NCBI GenBank assembly: GCA_001936135.1
Contig: CP012810.1
Location: forward strand, 1,240,001 to 1,304,000
Reading direction: 5' to 3'
Length of the DNA: 64,000 nucleotides
Origin: Saccharomycopsis fibuligera x Saccharomycopsis cf. fibuligera
Lineage: Eukaryota; Ascomycota; Saccharomycetes; Ascoideales; Saccharomycopsidaceae
Of this stretch, positions 52,363 to 63,500 are shown piece by piece; position 1 is the first letter of the stretch, and every line of letters begins with the position of its first letter. The position numbers and the translations under genes are program-made. The notes below the pieces were generated by a model. It saw only the letters and a program-made list of their open reading frames with translations. It was not told the DNA's origin and did not search any database.

Positions 52363-53598
52363 ATGGATCTTCCTCCAAAACCAGTCATCTCAAACTCAAC
52401 TAGTCCAGCGCCTGCTGCTGCAAAAGTTACAACAGGAACATATTCTGCCAATGGCGAAAGTAACTACAGTGTTAACGAGAATCGCGGCACTGCGCCCGAG
52501 AAAAGAAGCCAATCATATAATTCCAACCTTGGTAAATATCCAGAAAGTATCAATGAACTCTTTGAAAAATATGATACGATCTTGGACAACAATTTAAAAT
52601 TATTAGATGAGTCCTTTAACAGTTCTTTACAATTTTTGGATTATCTTATCGACAGCAATGAAGTGATGCTGAAAACCGAAAGTGGTCAACTTCCATCGAT
52701 GACTGAAGATCGAGAGCAAAATATGAAAGGTGAAGCCAATTCTGGCGCAAATCAAGACGATGCCATAATGACTGACACAACTGAGCAGTCAGCTCAAAAA
52801 AAAGGTGAGAAAGCAACAGACATGCCTCAAGTCTTGCATGAGAAATTTCTCAAAATATTGTCAAACAGTGAGTTTAGAGAAACTGTTTTAAGCTACAACA
52901 AAGCAAATCTTTTGAAAACTCACAAGATGGCAAAGCATATACATACTCAAGATCTTTCGAAAAACATTCCTGTCAGAATCTATGAGCTTGAAAGTAAGGA
53001 TCTTCCAGAGGCCCATCAGCGACTTGAGCAAAAAGTAAATGAGTATCAAATTGCTACACACGAGAATAATCTTGGTTTTAGAAATAATGTAGTTCCGTTT
53101 GAAAATGATAGTCCTGGTTTAGGCGAAGCTGCTAAATTTCCGGATGTTCCCCAATATAGTGAGATCACATTGGACGAGGACAAGGTCGCAAACTCCAACT
53201 TAGAACAAATAAATACCGACGATAGCAATAGCTCAAAGGAAGAAAAGCAGATATTAAATAAAGACTTGACGTTTCTAGATTTAAAGAATATAAAAAGCGA
53301 GCGGTATCTTCAGCAACTCAGAGTCATCAAAACTGAAAAATTTAAGTACAGAATTATTAATGAAGCCTTGGTGAATGAAAAAAGAGCATTGGATGAGGAG
53401 AATGCTAATTGGCAAGAAAGAAAAAGTAACATTCTCAAGTTTTTGAACGTTGATTTAAAAAATATAAACACGTTTATAACAAAGGTCAACGAGGATCTTC
53501 ATACCGAAATTGATAAAAGTACTGAAAATCAAAATGTGAGCGAAAAAGCCATCAGTAATGGTACTGATACCAAAAACAGGTTGGAATTTGCAAATTGA
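52363..53598 (+). CDS. Coiled-coil protein of unknown function
   Basis: I do not recognise this 411-residue protein. The first 60 residues are Ser/Asn/Ala-rich and probably disordered. Helical, heptad-like stretches lie near 65-105 (INELFEKYDTILDNNLKLLDESF), near 145-215, and near 310-385 (YLQQLRVIKTEKFKYRIINEALVNEKRALDEENANWQERKSNILKFLNVDL). There are no membrane segments or catalytic motifs. The shape recalls kinetochore or vesicle-tether subunits, and the shared promoter with CDC23 is suggestive at most. The ATG at 52363 is the first in the frame; eleven further codons upstream begin only with TTG. The stop at 53596-53598 is followed by AT-rich DNA. Confidence 0.85.
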   Translation: MDLPPKPVISNSTSPAPAAAKVTTGTYSANGESNYSVNENRGTAPEKRSQSYNSNLGKYPESINELFEKYDTILDNNLKLLDESFNSSLQFLDYLIDSNEVMLKTESGQLPSMTEDREQNMKGEANSGANQDDAIMTDTTEQSAQKKGEKATDMPQVLHEKFLKILSNSEFRETVLSYNKANLLKTHKMAKHIHTQDLSKNIPVRIYELESKDLPEAHQRLEQKVNEYQIATHENNLGFRNNVVPFENDSPGLGEAAKFPDVPQYSEITLDEDKVANSNLEQINTDDSNSSKEEKQILNKDLTFLDLKNIKSERYLQQLRVIKTEKFKYRIINEALVNEKRALDEENANWQERKSNILKFLNVDLKNINTFITKVNEDLHTEIDKSTENQNVSEKAISNGTDTKNRLEFAN

Positions 53599-55803
53599 AC
53601 CGCTGCTAAAGGAAAGGCTTACGAGAGTAACCAAGTCACTGAAATGGAAGTCGACGAAGCTTAATTTAATGGTGCTGAGGCGCGCACCACTTGAACGGTA
53701 TCATTGCAAGATTACATCTGCATTTCCATGACAAAACTTTAAATGACTTTTTACGTTCCAGAAAAATAGATTCTCTGCTCAACCATAAAAGAAACATAAA
53801 ACATCTTTCCTTAGGACCAAGCAAATTGTGTATCATTGGCAGTAGTAATACTGAGAAAAAAAAATGAGCTGGTGTATAGAGACGTGCCATGTGTACAAAA
53901 TAGTCCCAAAAACTGCTCGAAAAGCTAATTGTGTACTTACAGCATTTAAATTTCCGCCTGCTTACTTCCTTTTTTGAATGCGAATGGCTATAATTTACCT
54001 TTTTCTGTTTTTTAAATTTTACCTATCCACCTTGTCGTGTTTTGGTGTATTTTCTGTAGCGTACTTTAGCTGTTTTGGTTCGAAAAAACTTGCTCCGCGT
54101 ACACAAAGTCTGCAGGTAGAACGCCAAACAGATAATACAACAACCTAGTCTAAACAATGTTGTTGGACAACTTTTTTTTTATGGCTTCCACTCAGATATT
54201 CACTATGTTGTGATTCAAGGAGATCTATGTATCAAGTGATATTTGGCACGTGTATTGAAGTGAGCACCATAATTAAAGTAGAAGTGCTTGGCTAACTGGC
54301 TCGTGTATGTGTGTATGTCTCAGAATAAAGTCTGCGAAAATGTATAGATATTTCGACGTATAGTTGACCATAAAAATGTCAAAAACGGTTTTGCAAAAAA
54401 CTATTTCCCAGACCAAAGAAAGCAAAAAATTCCTACTTTTAGTAAAACTTGTGGCAAACGTTAACTTATGGCGTGCGCCAAAAGCAGCTTTTTTTCCTCA
54501 TGATCGGAGTCAGCCGAATCTGTTTGGTGCCACAAGAAGGTATTAATTTTTCCGACATTTTCAGTAAAGCTGCCAATATGCACAAAAAATACTTACCGTG
54601 TTGTTGTGTTTACTTTTTTTGTTGTTTTTTTATTTTAAACAACAACCTCTAACCCATTAACAACCCCTTTTTGTTTATTCGTTTTTATTCTTTTATTTTC
54701 GAAAAATCTCGAAAGCATGAAAAGCTTAATTTAAAGCAGTAGTACGGATTAAAAACGGGAATTAAGGCCAAGATGAAAAACGACAAACTTGTCATTCATG
54801 ACTTGGCTGTAAAACGGTGCAGCATCTTCATCATGCCAGCAGACGTATCTGCATGCGCGGTTTGATTCTAAGCATGTTTGACGCGTCAGCATATAAACAT
54901 TCTTGAAAATGCTTATCATCAAAAAACTCGAGAAATACTTTAAAAGCCCTCGTGCAAAAACTTGGACGAAATGATCAATAAAAAAAAGTGACGACAGTAG
55001 TTGCATTTTCTCGGGCAATAAATAATTGTAAATCCCATTGGTCAAGAAGCAAGGAATGTGCAAAAGAAAAGATTAGCTGATGGCATTGCCAGTTTGTAAC
55101 CACCTAAGGTGCGCGCGGAGTGTACAATTATTTTTTTTTTTTTTTTGACCAGTTCTAATATTTTTGTAAGTTTAGAAACAGATGATTGATAAGTAATTTC
55201 AAAATTAGCAATTTTTATGTTAACTAGATTAATTTTTTTTGAAATCAGGGTTTGTATTGTAGTTTTATTTTATATTACTCTAATGTGTCTTATTTGCTTC
55301 TAGATACAGTGAAGTTTTTGGCCAAATTAGTAAGTCTAATAAACCTTGTAATTGCGTCGAGCACTTAGTTTGGTAAACTTAGGAAAGCATCAATAGCGAT
55401 ATTTCTTTGACTATATTTGAGAGAAAGATATTTGCAGAACTTATGTATTCGTACACGCCATCGACTTTGGCTGATGGTAGTCACAGTTTTTTTTTCAAAA
55501 AAATAAAAATGGGCCCATATTATACGATAATAATGTCCTCGCGCATCCAGTACCAGCAAACAGTAGTTTTCAAATTTAGCCTGTGCTGCTTCACTGGAAC
55601 TACAAAAACTTAGAAGAATTTACAGAGCTGCAGATAAAAGCGCTAAAGCATCGCGCCAGCAAAAATAAACTTCGCCGTTTTTCGCGTTATGCTGCATTGA
55701 GCATAAAAGGAGAAATGAAATGGTTCCAAACGAGCTGACAAACTATAAATTTGCTGGCTTAAGTAAACTTATAAAGAAGAAAGCAAAAAGAAAACAAACA
55801 AAA

Positions 55804-55835
<32 letters not shown>

Positions 55836-57728
55836 AAAACGGTATCTGATGACCCGGTGCCAGATTTGTACAGCAACAGAACACCGTATTCATCAACTTA
55901 TCTACTTTGTGATTTTAAGGAAGATCCATTAATGTTTATTATCAATGCTACTTTTATGTAAGTATGCCCACTTTGATAGTGAGCATTTGTTAATTAAATT
56001 GAACTCAAACAATTATTTGAGAATAAGGAAAGGGGTCATTTCATCAACGTCTTGTTAATAATACCTGTTACCAGCTGTCTCAGATCTCTAGATTTCTCCG
56101 ATGCTAGTGTGTACTTCTTATGCATAAATTCGAGCCTGCCTATTGTGTTTGTTTACATTTTTTCGTTGGCGATATTCTGGAAACGCAGCCGTCGAAAAAT
56201 TTTTGCAAGCTGCAAAACGCGGGGTCTCACTTCAATCGCAAATTTTGTTTATGGTGGAGCACGAAACAGATATTTTTCCGCATACACGTTCACACAAGAA
56301 TTTTTTCATCTTCCAATTTATATTGCTTTGAATAGGCTTTTAAACTGCAATTATGATTATAGATTATAACTTAAAATTTCACATCTATAGGTTGATATGA
56401 ATCTGTGTAAAATTTTTGTTGGTAGAAAATGAACAAATTTTGCCAAGTATGCATGCTGGTTTTCCCAGAATTGAAGAATGAGCAGAGGCATTTGTAAGTT
56501 CTTAACAATGTAAGTTTGCATATAACAGCTATGTGCCCGGAAAAATTTCTTATAGAATAACTGCGCCAATCTTAGCACTATCAACATCAGGAGTTCAATG
56601 TCAACGTCTATCATGGAAATTATCTTTATGAGAAAATATTAATTCTAAGAAATGAACAATCGTGTTTACCCATAAAATATCTCCTAAATAAGTTGTGACA
56701 ATTGTTTTGTCTGTTTGGTTCTCTCCATATACTCAATGCGGCAGATATAAGTTGAGTTTTTTGAAGTTCTTTGTCTTTCGCATCCATTAGAATTTAACAG
56801 AAAGCTTTGGCTTTTCAAGCAAAAACTCTATGACAATGGCTCAATTACAGTATTTCATTTAAAACAACAATCAATACTGATACATCATATGAAGGCTGTT
56901 CTCAAAAACAGTTATGCATATAAGTCTACAATCTTTTTCGGTTCACCGTTAGGCAATCGCCACAAGTTGACGCTTCCATTAAAAGCTAAAAGTTCATTCT
57001 AGACTAGCTGCAATAATAATAACACATAATTACCCTTCTAAGACATAAACTTAAATTCTGATTTTAGTACCAAAAAACAGGCGAGAATTGGTTTTCTTAA
57101 ATTTTGACTCTGTACATCCGTCGGGCACGAAAGCAAAATACGTTCAAGCGCTTTTTCGACGTCGGATTTTCATTTGTCATGCAAATGTATCCACTTCTGT
57201 TTACCTAAGTAAATGTACTACGAAAATAATTACAATTAGAGTGAAACTGTTTGAGAGCTGCTATTTCAAAAACATTGTCATGAAGAACAGGTGATGTTTT
57301 TCTAGATCCCTTTATTAGAGATCCAACTTATTTCGTAGCTCTTCTTGTACTTCCTGTTTTGGGACATGAACCCAGCTTGGACTTTTTTCCTGACACGAAA
57401 AACAAGAAACTAAATGCATAAACTGAGCACTATTAACCACTGAAAGGTAGAAATCATACTCACATTTTTTCTACAACTTGCGTATCTTTTTTTTAGCGTA
57501 TTTCAACAATTGAGCTGAATCAGCTAATACTAACTATACTCAAAATAAACGGATTTAAACAATATATCCAGCCGCTACCATAATGGCCTTCCTCTTCTGT
57601 ACATATAATTTGAAATAGCGAAATGGCTGGCAAAGCACGCAATTTGTTTTGGTGCTAAATGACTATGATCTTCTCATTTGGCTTAATAAAGTCCTATCGG
57701 CAGATGAATTTTTAGCAAAGAAATATGT

Positions 57729-58204
57729 ATGCAATAAACATTAGATGGTAAATTTTGCTGTTTTTGAATAATACTGTTTTGATTACTCGGTCTTGCAGTG
57801 TGATTCAAGACGGCATAGATATATAATCGCAACGCAATAGTAAGTGGCATGCATTAATGCGTTCAGCTTAAAGTCCATCGCCCTTTTCCTGTATCATGCA
57901 TGATACGAATTTGGCTGCATGCTAGTTTTCTATAAATATGTACAAGCAACATATTGCATTCAATCGCATGTGTTTACATAAACATATTCTATGTATAAGG
58001 ATGTGAGGTAACGTTCATTTATGTATATGCACTTACCAAAGCAGCTGCGGCTACATAATTCTGCTTATTATGCATACACAGACATTAAACAAACAGACAC
58101 TCAGCTGATCATAAAGCTAGCATCGGCGATATTGTCTTAATTGTTTCTATGTACAGTGAACAGCATACAGTGTACTTTGACTCAGTATGCAAAGAAAAAT
58201 GCAT
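57729..58204. promoter_or_regulatory. Cluster of ATGCA/TGCAT sites (APSES/Efg1-like)
   Basis: ATGCA or TGCAT occurs at 57729, 57849, 57896, 57916, 57955, 58027, 58070, 58187 and 58199, several being ATGCAT. At about 38% G+C roughly one copy of either word is expected in 480 bp. TATGCATA is the reported EGR-box of C. albicans Efg1. Binding here is inferred. Confidence 0.5.
57891..57906. promoter_or_regulatory. Perfect 16-bp palindrome GTATCATGCATGATAC
   Basis: Self-complementary over 16 bp and centred on ATGCAT, within the site cluster upstream of the velvet gene. Confidence 0.5.
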
Positions 58205-58727
58205 AAGGGCAGATTAAGTTGACAAGCAGCAAACATCCCCATCCAGGATTAGCAACAACGCAATGCGATGCTAACACAACTTTCCTTTAAATCATGAGTG
58301 CTTCTTTGAGAGATCGACAATCAGACGCACTGCAAACCTTACTTTTACACCAGCAAACATTAAAAAAAATGCAAAATTCCCAGATCCTTTCTCTGTCTCG
58401 TCTCCATTCATTTATTATGGTGCTATGGATTGCGCGCCTGTTTGTATATATATATATAAGTAATGCAATCCCTGCCGTATTTTCTCCAAAAATATAAAGG
58501 ATTTATTGCTCTTTTTTAAGTTGCTTTTACAGCCTACTATCGGTCAAATTTACTAGTACTTTTTTAACATTTCTTTCTGATAAACAACTGAGATCTACTT
58601 ATCTCTTTTGAATTACTACTTTTCTCCTTTCTGCGGTGGTTGCTTTATTTTTCCGATTTTTGTCTCACTTCCGTTACTTTTAGTACCTATCGACCCAAAA
58701 CACTTTAAAAATAGCCATCAAGCTAGA

Positions 58728-60548
58728 ATGTCTAAATCCAGCCTTTCTTTCATACTTGGCAGTGAAGCTGAACTGAATAAAAGCTGTCAGCGAGTTCAAG
58801 AAAACAACACCTCAACTGAGCGTACCCAACCAAAGGTATCTTTGTCGTTGCTACAACAGCCGGTTCACTCTAAAGTTACTCCAAGATCCCATTATAATAA
58901 CAGAATACTGGCACCATTGTCTGAGCATCGTCCTATTCATCCTCCTCCTGTTTTGAAATTGGTAATCAATGACTTTGAGTCAAGCAACGATCAAGAAATT
59001 AACAAGGGGAATAAAAATTTGAAACAAGACCAACACAACTTCAAAGGACACCAAATGGATGATGGCAATTATGAGACCAGAAAAGTGTTGGAAATGCTTA
59101 GCAATAAACGTCCATTGCCTAAAAGCGCTCACTACTCAACATTTTTTGTCACTGCTGATATTGTAGATACCGACGAAAATAATCAGAATGACAGTGAAGG
59201 TTCTAGTACTTCAGATGAAAGATCTTCAAAGACCAAAAGCTCCATTCTTCTCTTTGAAAACGATACACTCAGCGGATCGAAGGTTAGCAGTGGTATGCAT
59301 ATCAAGCTTCCGCTCAATAACAGCAATAACAACAAATCTGGTACGAGAACCAAAAAGGGGCTTAAAGGCGTTGATGGGAAAAGAGATGCTAATAAGCGTT
59401 CGTATGACCACTCAATTTGCTTTGTTTTTGGTGACATTTCGGTGAGAAAGCTCGGAAAATTCAGATTGTTGTTCAAATTGTATGAGTTTAAGAATTACAA
59501 GATTGAGTTCAAGGATCAAATTTTGAGTGATGTTTTCACGGTTTACAGTCAGAAAAAGTTTCCAGGTGCCATTCCATCGACTCCACTTACCAAATTTTTG
59601 TACAAACATGGAGCAAGAATTAGACAGAGAAAGTCTAAAGCAGAACTTACCGGAAACAGCGCGCCAACATCTGCCGATGGTACTGCAAATGGAATGTCAA
59701 CTGATATGATTACAACCTCAGACGTTATGGATGAAAATAGTGATGAAAATAACAGAGCCAATGACAAAAAGAGAAGTTTTAGCTTCACTAATTCTGAAGT
59801 TATTAATGCGGGTAATAATAGTAATGTTGCCAACATTATTCCACTGAACAAAAGATACTTTTCCAATTCTCATTATAATTTTGTCAACAGAATTTCCCCA
59901 ATTCCTTTTCAAACGGCTTCACCATTGCCTTCACCAATCAATCCTACTAGTGGTAACAGCAGCAACTATTCACCTCCAGTGTCACCTGTGTTCCCATATT
60001 ACATGGGCTCCAATTCCAGCAGTGCATACACTAGTCCCGGCAGTATTCAGCTAGTTTCACCAGTAAATGCTACCTTTGCTTCAAGAAATGCCAGTGGTGC
60101 TCCTGGGCATCCGGCAACGAACTACAACTATTTTCAAAAACCCGTTGCTACCCCGTACTCCCAGAAGTATAGTCTTGCTGAACCTAGTGTTGTGAACAAT
60201 AACTCTTACAAGGATAGTGTTGAGCCAAGTATGGTAACGGTGAGCTACCGTCAACCTATTCCATTTTTGAATCCACCTCCCAAGATTCGCCCATCACGCT
60301 CTGAAGGCAATAGCATTAGGATTAACAGCGGTAATGAAGTACAAGAGAACAATAAAGTTAGACTTTCTGGGATTTCATCTTTCTACAAATTCTCCAATAA
60401 CGAAGGCAACAACGGGCATGCAGTTAGCGGTAGCGATGCAGGATCTACTCTTGTGTCAGCAGGTAGTGCAGATCGTGGATTTTCCCATAGAAATGACGAC
60501 CAAAAAATAAAGTTACCATCTTTGACTGGGTTGAATTTACTTTACTAA
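58728..60548 (+). CDS. Velvet-domain transcriptional regulator
   Basis: The 606-residue protein contains a velvet domain at about residues 72-303. It begins PPPVLKLVINDF, continues with YSTFFVTADIVD and SILLFENDTLSGSKVSSGM, and ends with the best-conserved part: FVFGDISVRKLGKFRLLFKLYEF...ILSDVFTVYSQKKFPGAIPSTPLTKFLYKHGARIRQRK. In filamentous and dimorphic fungi velvet proteins (VeA, VelB, VosA, Ryp2/Ryp3) bind DNA and act in pairs to control development and secondary metabolism. The domain here is interrupted by Ser/Asn-rich insertions (about 148-170 and 197-225). The remaining 300 residues are low complexity with PxxP and Ser/Asn/Pro stretches. The first ATG is at 58728; a 40-codon upstream extension starts at TTG and reads as a hydrophobic leader, so I do not use it. 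Confidence 0.85.
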   Translation: MSKSSLSFILGSEAELNKSCQRVQENNTSTERTQPKVSLSLLQQPVHSKVTPRSHYNNRILAPLSEHRPIHPPPVLKLVINDFESSNDQEINKGNKNLKQDQHNFKGHQMDDGNYETRKVLEMLSNKRPLPKSAHYSTFFVTADIVDTDENNQNDSEGSSTSDERSSKTKSSILLFENDTLSGSKVSSGMHIKLPLNNSNNNKSGTRTKKGLKGVDGKRDANKRSYDHSICFVFGDISVRKLGKFRLLFKLYEFKNYKIEFKDQILSDVFTVYSQKKFPGAIPSTPLTKFLYKHGARIRQRKSKAELTGNSAPTSADGTANGMSTDMITTSDVMDENSDENNRANDKKRSFSFTNSEVINAGNNSNVANIIPLNKRYFSNSHYNFVNRISPIPFQTASPLPSPINPTSGNSSNYSPPVSPVFPYYMGSNSSSAYTSPGSIQLVSPVNATFASRNASGAPGHPATNYNYFQKPVATPYSQKYSLAEPSVVNNNSYKDSVEPSMVTVSYRQPIPFLNPPPKIRPSRSEGNSIRINSGNEVQENNKVRLSGISSFYKFSNNEGNNGHAVSGSDAGSTLVSAGSADRGFSHRNDDQKIKLPSLTGLNLLY

Positions 60549-63500
60549 TTATCCAGACGTTCAAATGCTTACTTTTTAATGTTTTTTCTTTGTGTTTTGT
60601 TTGTTTTGTTTTTTGATATCTGTTTTGATTTCTGTTTTGATTTACGTTGTTTTAATTTTATTTTCGGTTTTTTTGTTCTATAACCTCGGATGACTTATTT
60701 TCCATTTTTCAAGTTTACGTTTGGGTTTTTTTGACGGTGCTTTTTTTGATTGACCTATTTTTTTTTAGCTTTGTTTGTTTTAGCCTTTCCCCATTGTAAC
60801 ATAATAGATTTCTTTTCATTAAATTAATGCACAGCTTTAATGACTAATTTTTCTTTATCCTCTTTTCAATATTGAACATCGAGCTTAAAATCAGGTAACA
60901 ACAACAGGAAAGCAAAAAAGGGAGTCAGTACAAGTCTGCATTTCCAGAACCAGCCAAGTAAGAAGCTGCAGAAGTTATAATGTGGAACACTTGCGAATTC
61001 GATCAGCACTTTGGAGAGCGTTGATTGTGAAGACCACAAAAATTCTACTAGTCGTAAACCTTGAAATGATAGCCTCAATATGTGGTATTCATATCATGAT
61101 AATTTGGTAAGTATTTGATTTACGGGCCGGGCCGTTCACGAAAAATGGAGCGCTGCAATTTCACATCAACTTTTTAGCGCAACACAGACAATCGTTGCTT
61201 CCTAAAAGCCGTAAGAACCAACCAATTAGAAACCACACTGAACCTTTCTGAGATAAGATCCATTTGTGCTGACGAAAGGCATAATCCGAAATCTTTTTCT
61301 TATTGTCCTCAAATGCAGCACTCAAGATCTGAGTGAAAGGGTGGTACATCACCCTTGCCAAATTTGGTAATGCAAAATATCAGTTACAATTTATTCAAGA
61401 TAGCAATATGAGGAAGACATCCACTCAATATAATGAATAATTTCAAATTATTCTTATACTCCTGGATTCATTAGTAGGCTGCTTAAACGCAAAATGTAAA
61501 GAAAAAAAAAAACTGGGCAGTCAAACAGAATTTAAAATACGTGAGTTCAGGAATTTCCAAGCTATGCAGTATTGTTGCATGTGCTGCATCCTTAACGCAT
61601 AGAATGACGCAAGACATTTATTGAAAACTGATGCTGTTTTAGCTCAGTTTTTTGAAATGCATAGTCATGTGACGATTATTTAGCGAGTCTGAATTATGTG
61701 GATGGAATGAAACTGCAATCTATATATGAAGCTATGCTATTGCTCTAGCATCATCTTTGATTGACTAATATGAAAGTTATGCAAAAAATTATTGCTGGTT
61801 GTAGCAGGATTAAAGGAAGATATAGCTTCTTTGTCTCGCTTTGGTTATGGTGCTTTCAACAGCAAACATAGCGCTAGTGGCGTACATGTTCCTCAATCTT
61901 TTACCTCTCTTCGCCGTATCTAGTCATTAATATTGCAATAAATGGCATTGAGTATGTGGGAGGCGTAAGCATCTATATTAAAAAAATCATTCTAGGAGAG
62001 TTTGCATTCTAGGAAGGTGAAACAGGCGTTGAAAGTATGCAGGGTATTTGTAAGTCATCAAGATTATCATTATATGAATCTTTGTTTCATAATTATGCTG
62101 GTATTCCTTATCCGACTTTAGCGTGAAAGAATAAATATTTGCCGATAATGGAGCCAACTACGGTACACATTCTGGCAGTTATTTTGAATCATGACTTTCG
62201 CTTTTTAGTAAATAAAAAGCATCTTTTTATGAATTAATGATAATTTAAGAATATTAAAGAGTAAGTTCTGACATAATCATGGATAAATACTGCAAGGCAC
62301 AAATATGAGATGGACAAATTCAATTTCAGAGATGTGACAGTTTGCTGGTAGATATCCAAATAGGAGATTTAATTCATTAAAAATTTCCATGGCCTGCCTT
62401 CATATAAACTAGTTCTTTGAATATATTTGGTATTTTATACTAGCTTCAAAATTCTCTATACGAACATCAAGAAAAAATTAAAAAAAAAATTAAATAAAGA
62501 TGCAGAAAAGCAGTGGTGACAAATGTATTTATTGAATGCTAATATTAATACATCACAGGCATTTGTTTCTTTTCTTTCTTTCTTTTTTTCAAATGCCTGC
62601 TAGGTGTTAAAAAGAAGTTGTTTTTTTGTATTCTACATATAGTATCTTTAATGCAACAGCGACTTGCTTAATGTTCAATTTATCTGCAGATCTAAGACTG
62701 CCTCAATTTTTGGAAGGGTGTTAGATGGTCATAGTGTTGAGTTTCTTAGAACAAGTAGATATGAAAGTTATGTACAATAGGTCATATAAGTAACCAATAT
62801 GCTAATAAAATCTTTCCGTTTAGAATCACAATATTTTCAATATACTATCACAGTTATCATCAAAAATTGCGAAGCAATCAATATGTTGAAGAATTGTATC
62901 AAATTTTAGCTGCCGGAAAAACCAAAGTTGCGGAGCTGTTGGGGGAAAAAATACAACCTTAAATCCAAAAAATATCCGTATACTTTACAATATTTTATGT
63001 TTAAAAAAATAGGTTTAATTCCGTACCAGTTTGCCAGTTTTTGACAAATATTAACGGATAAGCAGCTCAAAAAATGTATACATGCCATATAGCGTGACCG
63101 CATATATGATATGCATGGAACCACGTTAAAGTATGCATTTATGTGCAGAGACCAAGAATATCAACTAGCTCAACAAAAATTAGAAGCACAAGAAAAAACA
63201 GTATAACATCGATGAATAAACACTCCCATTTTCGAAGAGCCAACTATATACTATACGCATTCATGAAATTTTAACGTCGAACATTGTATTCAAATATTAA
63301 GCTTGAAAAAACAAACTGATAATGATTTTAACTGCTGTTGGTATGTGTGACCAGTAACTTTCCCAGGTTGAGAAAACTTATTCCTAAATATATAGCTGCT
63401 CCTTCCTTTGGCGAAGTTTACAAAATTAAGCAAGCCGTGAGGTAGCTTTGAACTCGCTGTGCGTATGGTAGCTTAAGGCGCCCGGAAACTTTATTTCGTG

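Larger units (their letters stand above)
53599..58727. promoter_or_regulatory. 5.1-kb gene-free upstream region of the velvet-domain gene
   Basis: No coding sequence is supported; the open frames are short and random. The part from 57729 to about 58470 has a dense run of ATGCA/TGCAT words, including the exact octamer TATGCATA at 58069-58076 and a perfect 16-bp palindrome at 57891-57906. A-rich tracts lie at 55800-55840 and T-rich tracts at 55132-55146. A (TA)n run at 58445-58456 may be a TATA region. The size suggests a heavily regulated gene. Confidence 0.5.

Noticed and set aside
53734-53742. Wor1-type site (TTAAAGTTT)
   Set aside because: A single 9-bp match about 5 kb from the velvet gene is expected by chance.
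54364-54546. 60-codon frame starting MTIKMSKTVLQK
   Set aside because: I considered a small mitochondrial ribosomal protein because of the basic N-terminus, but the rest does not fit and no splice signals extend it.
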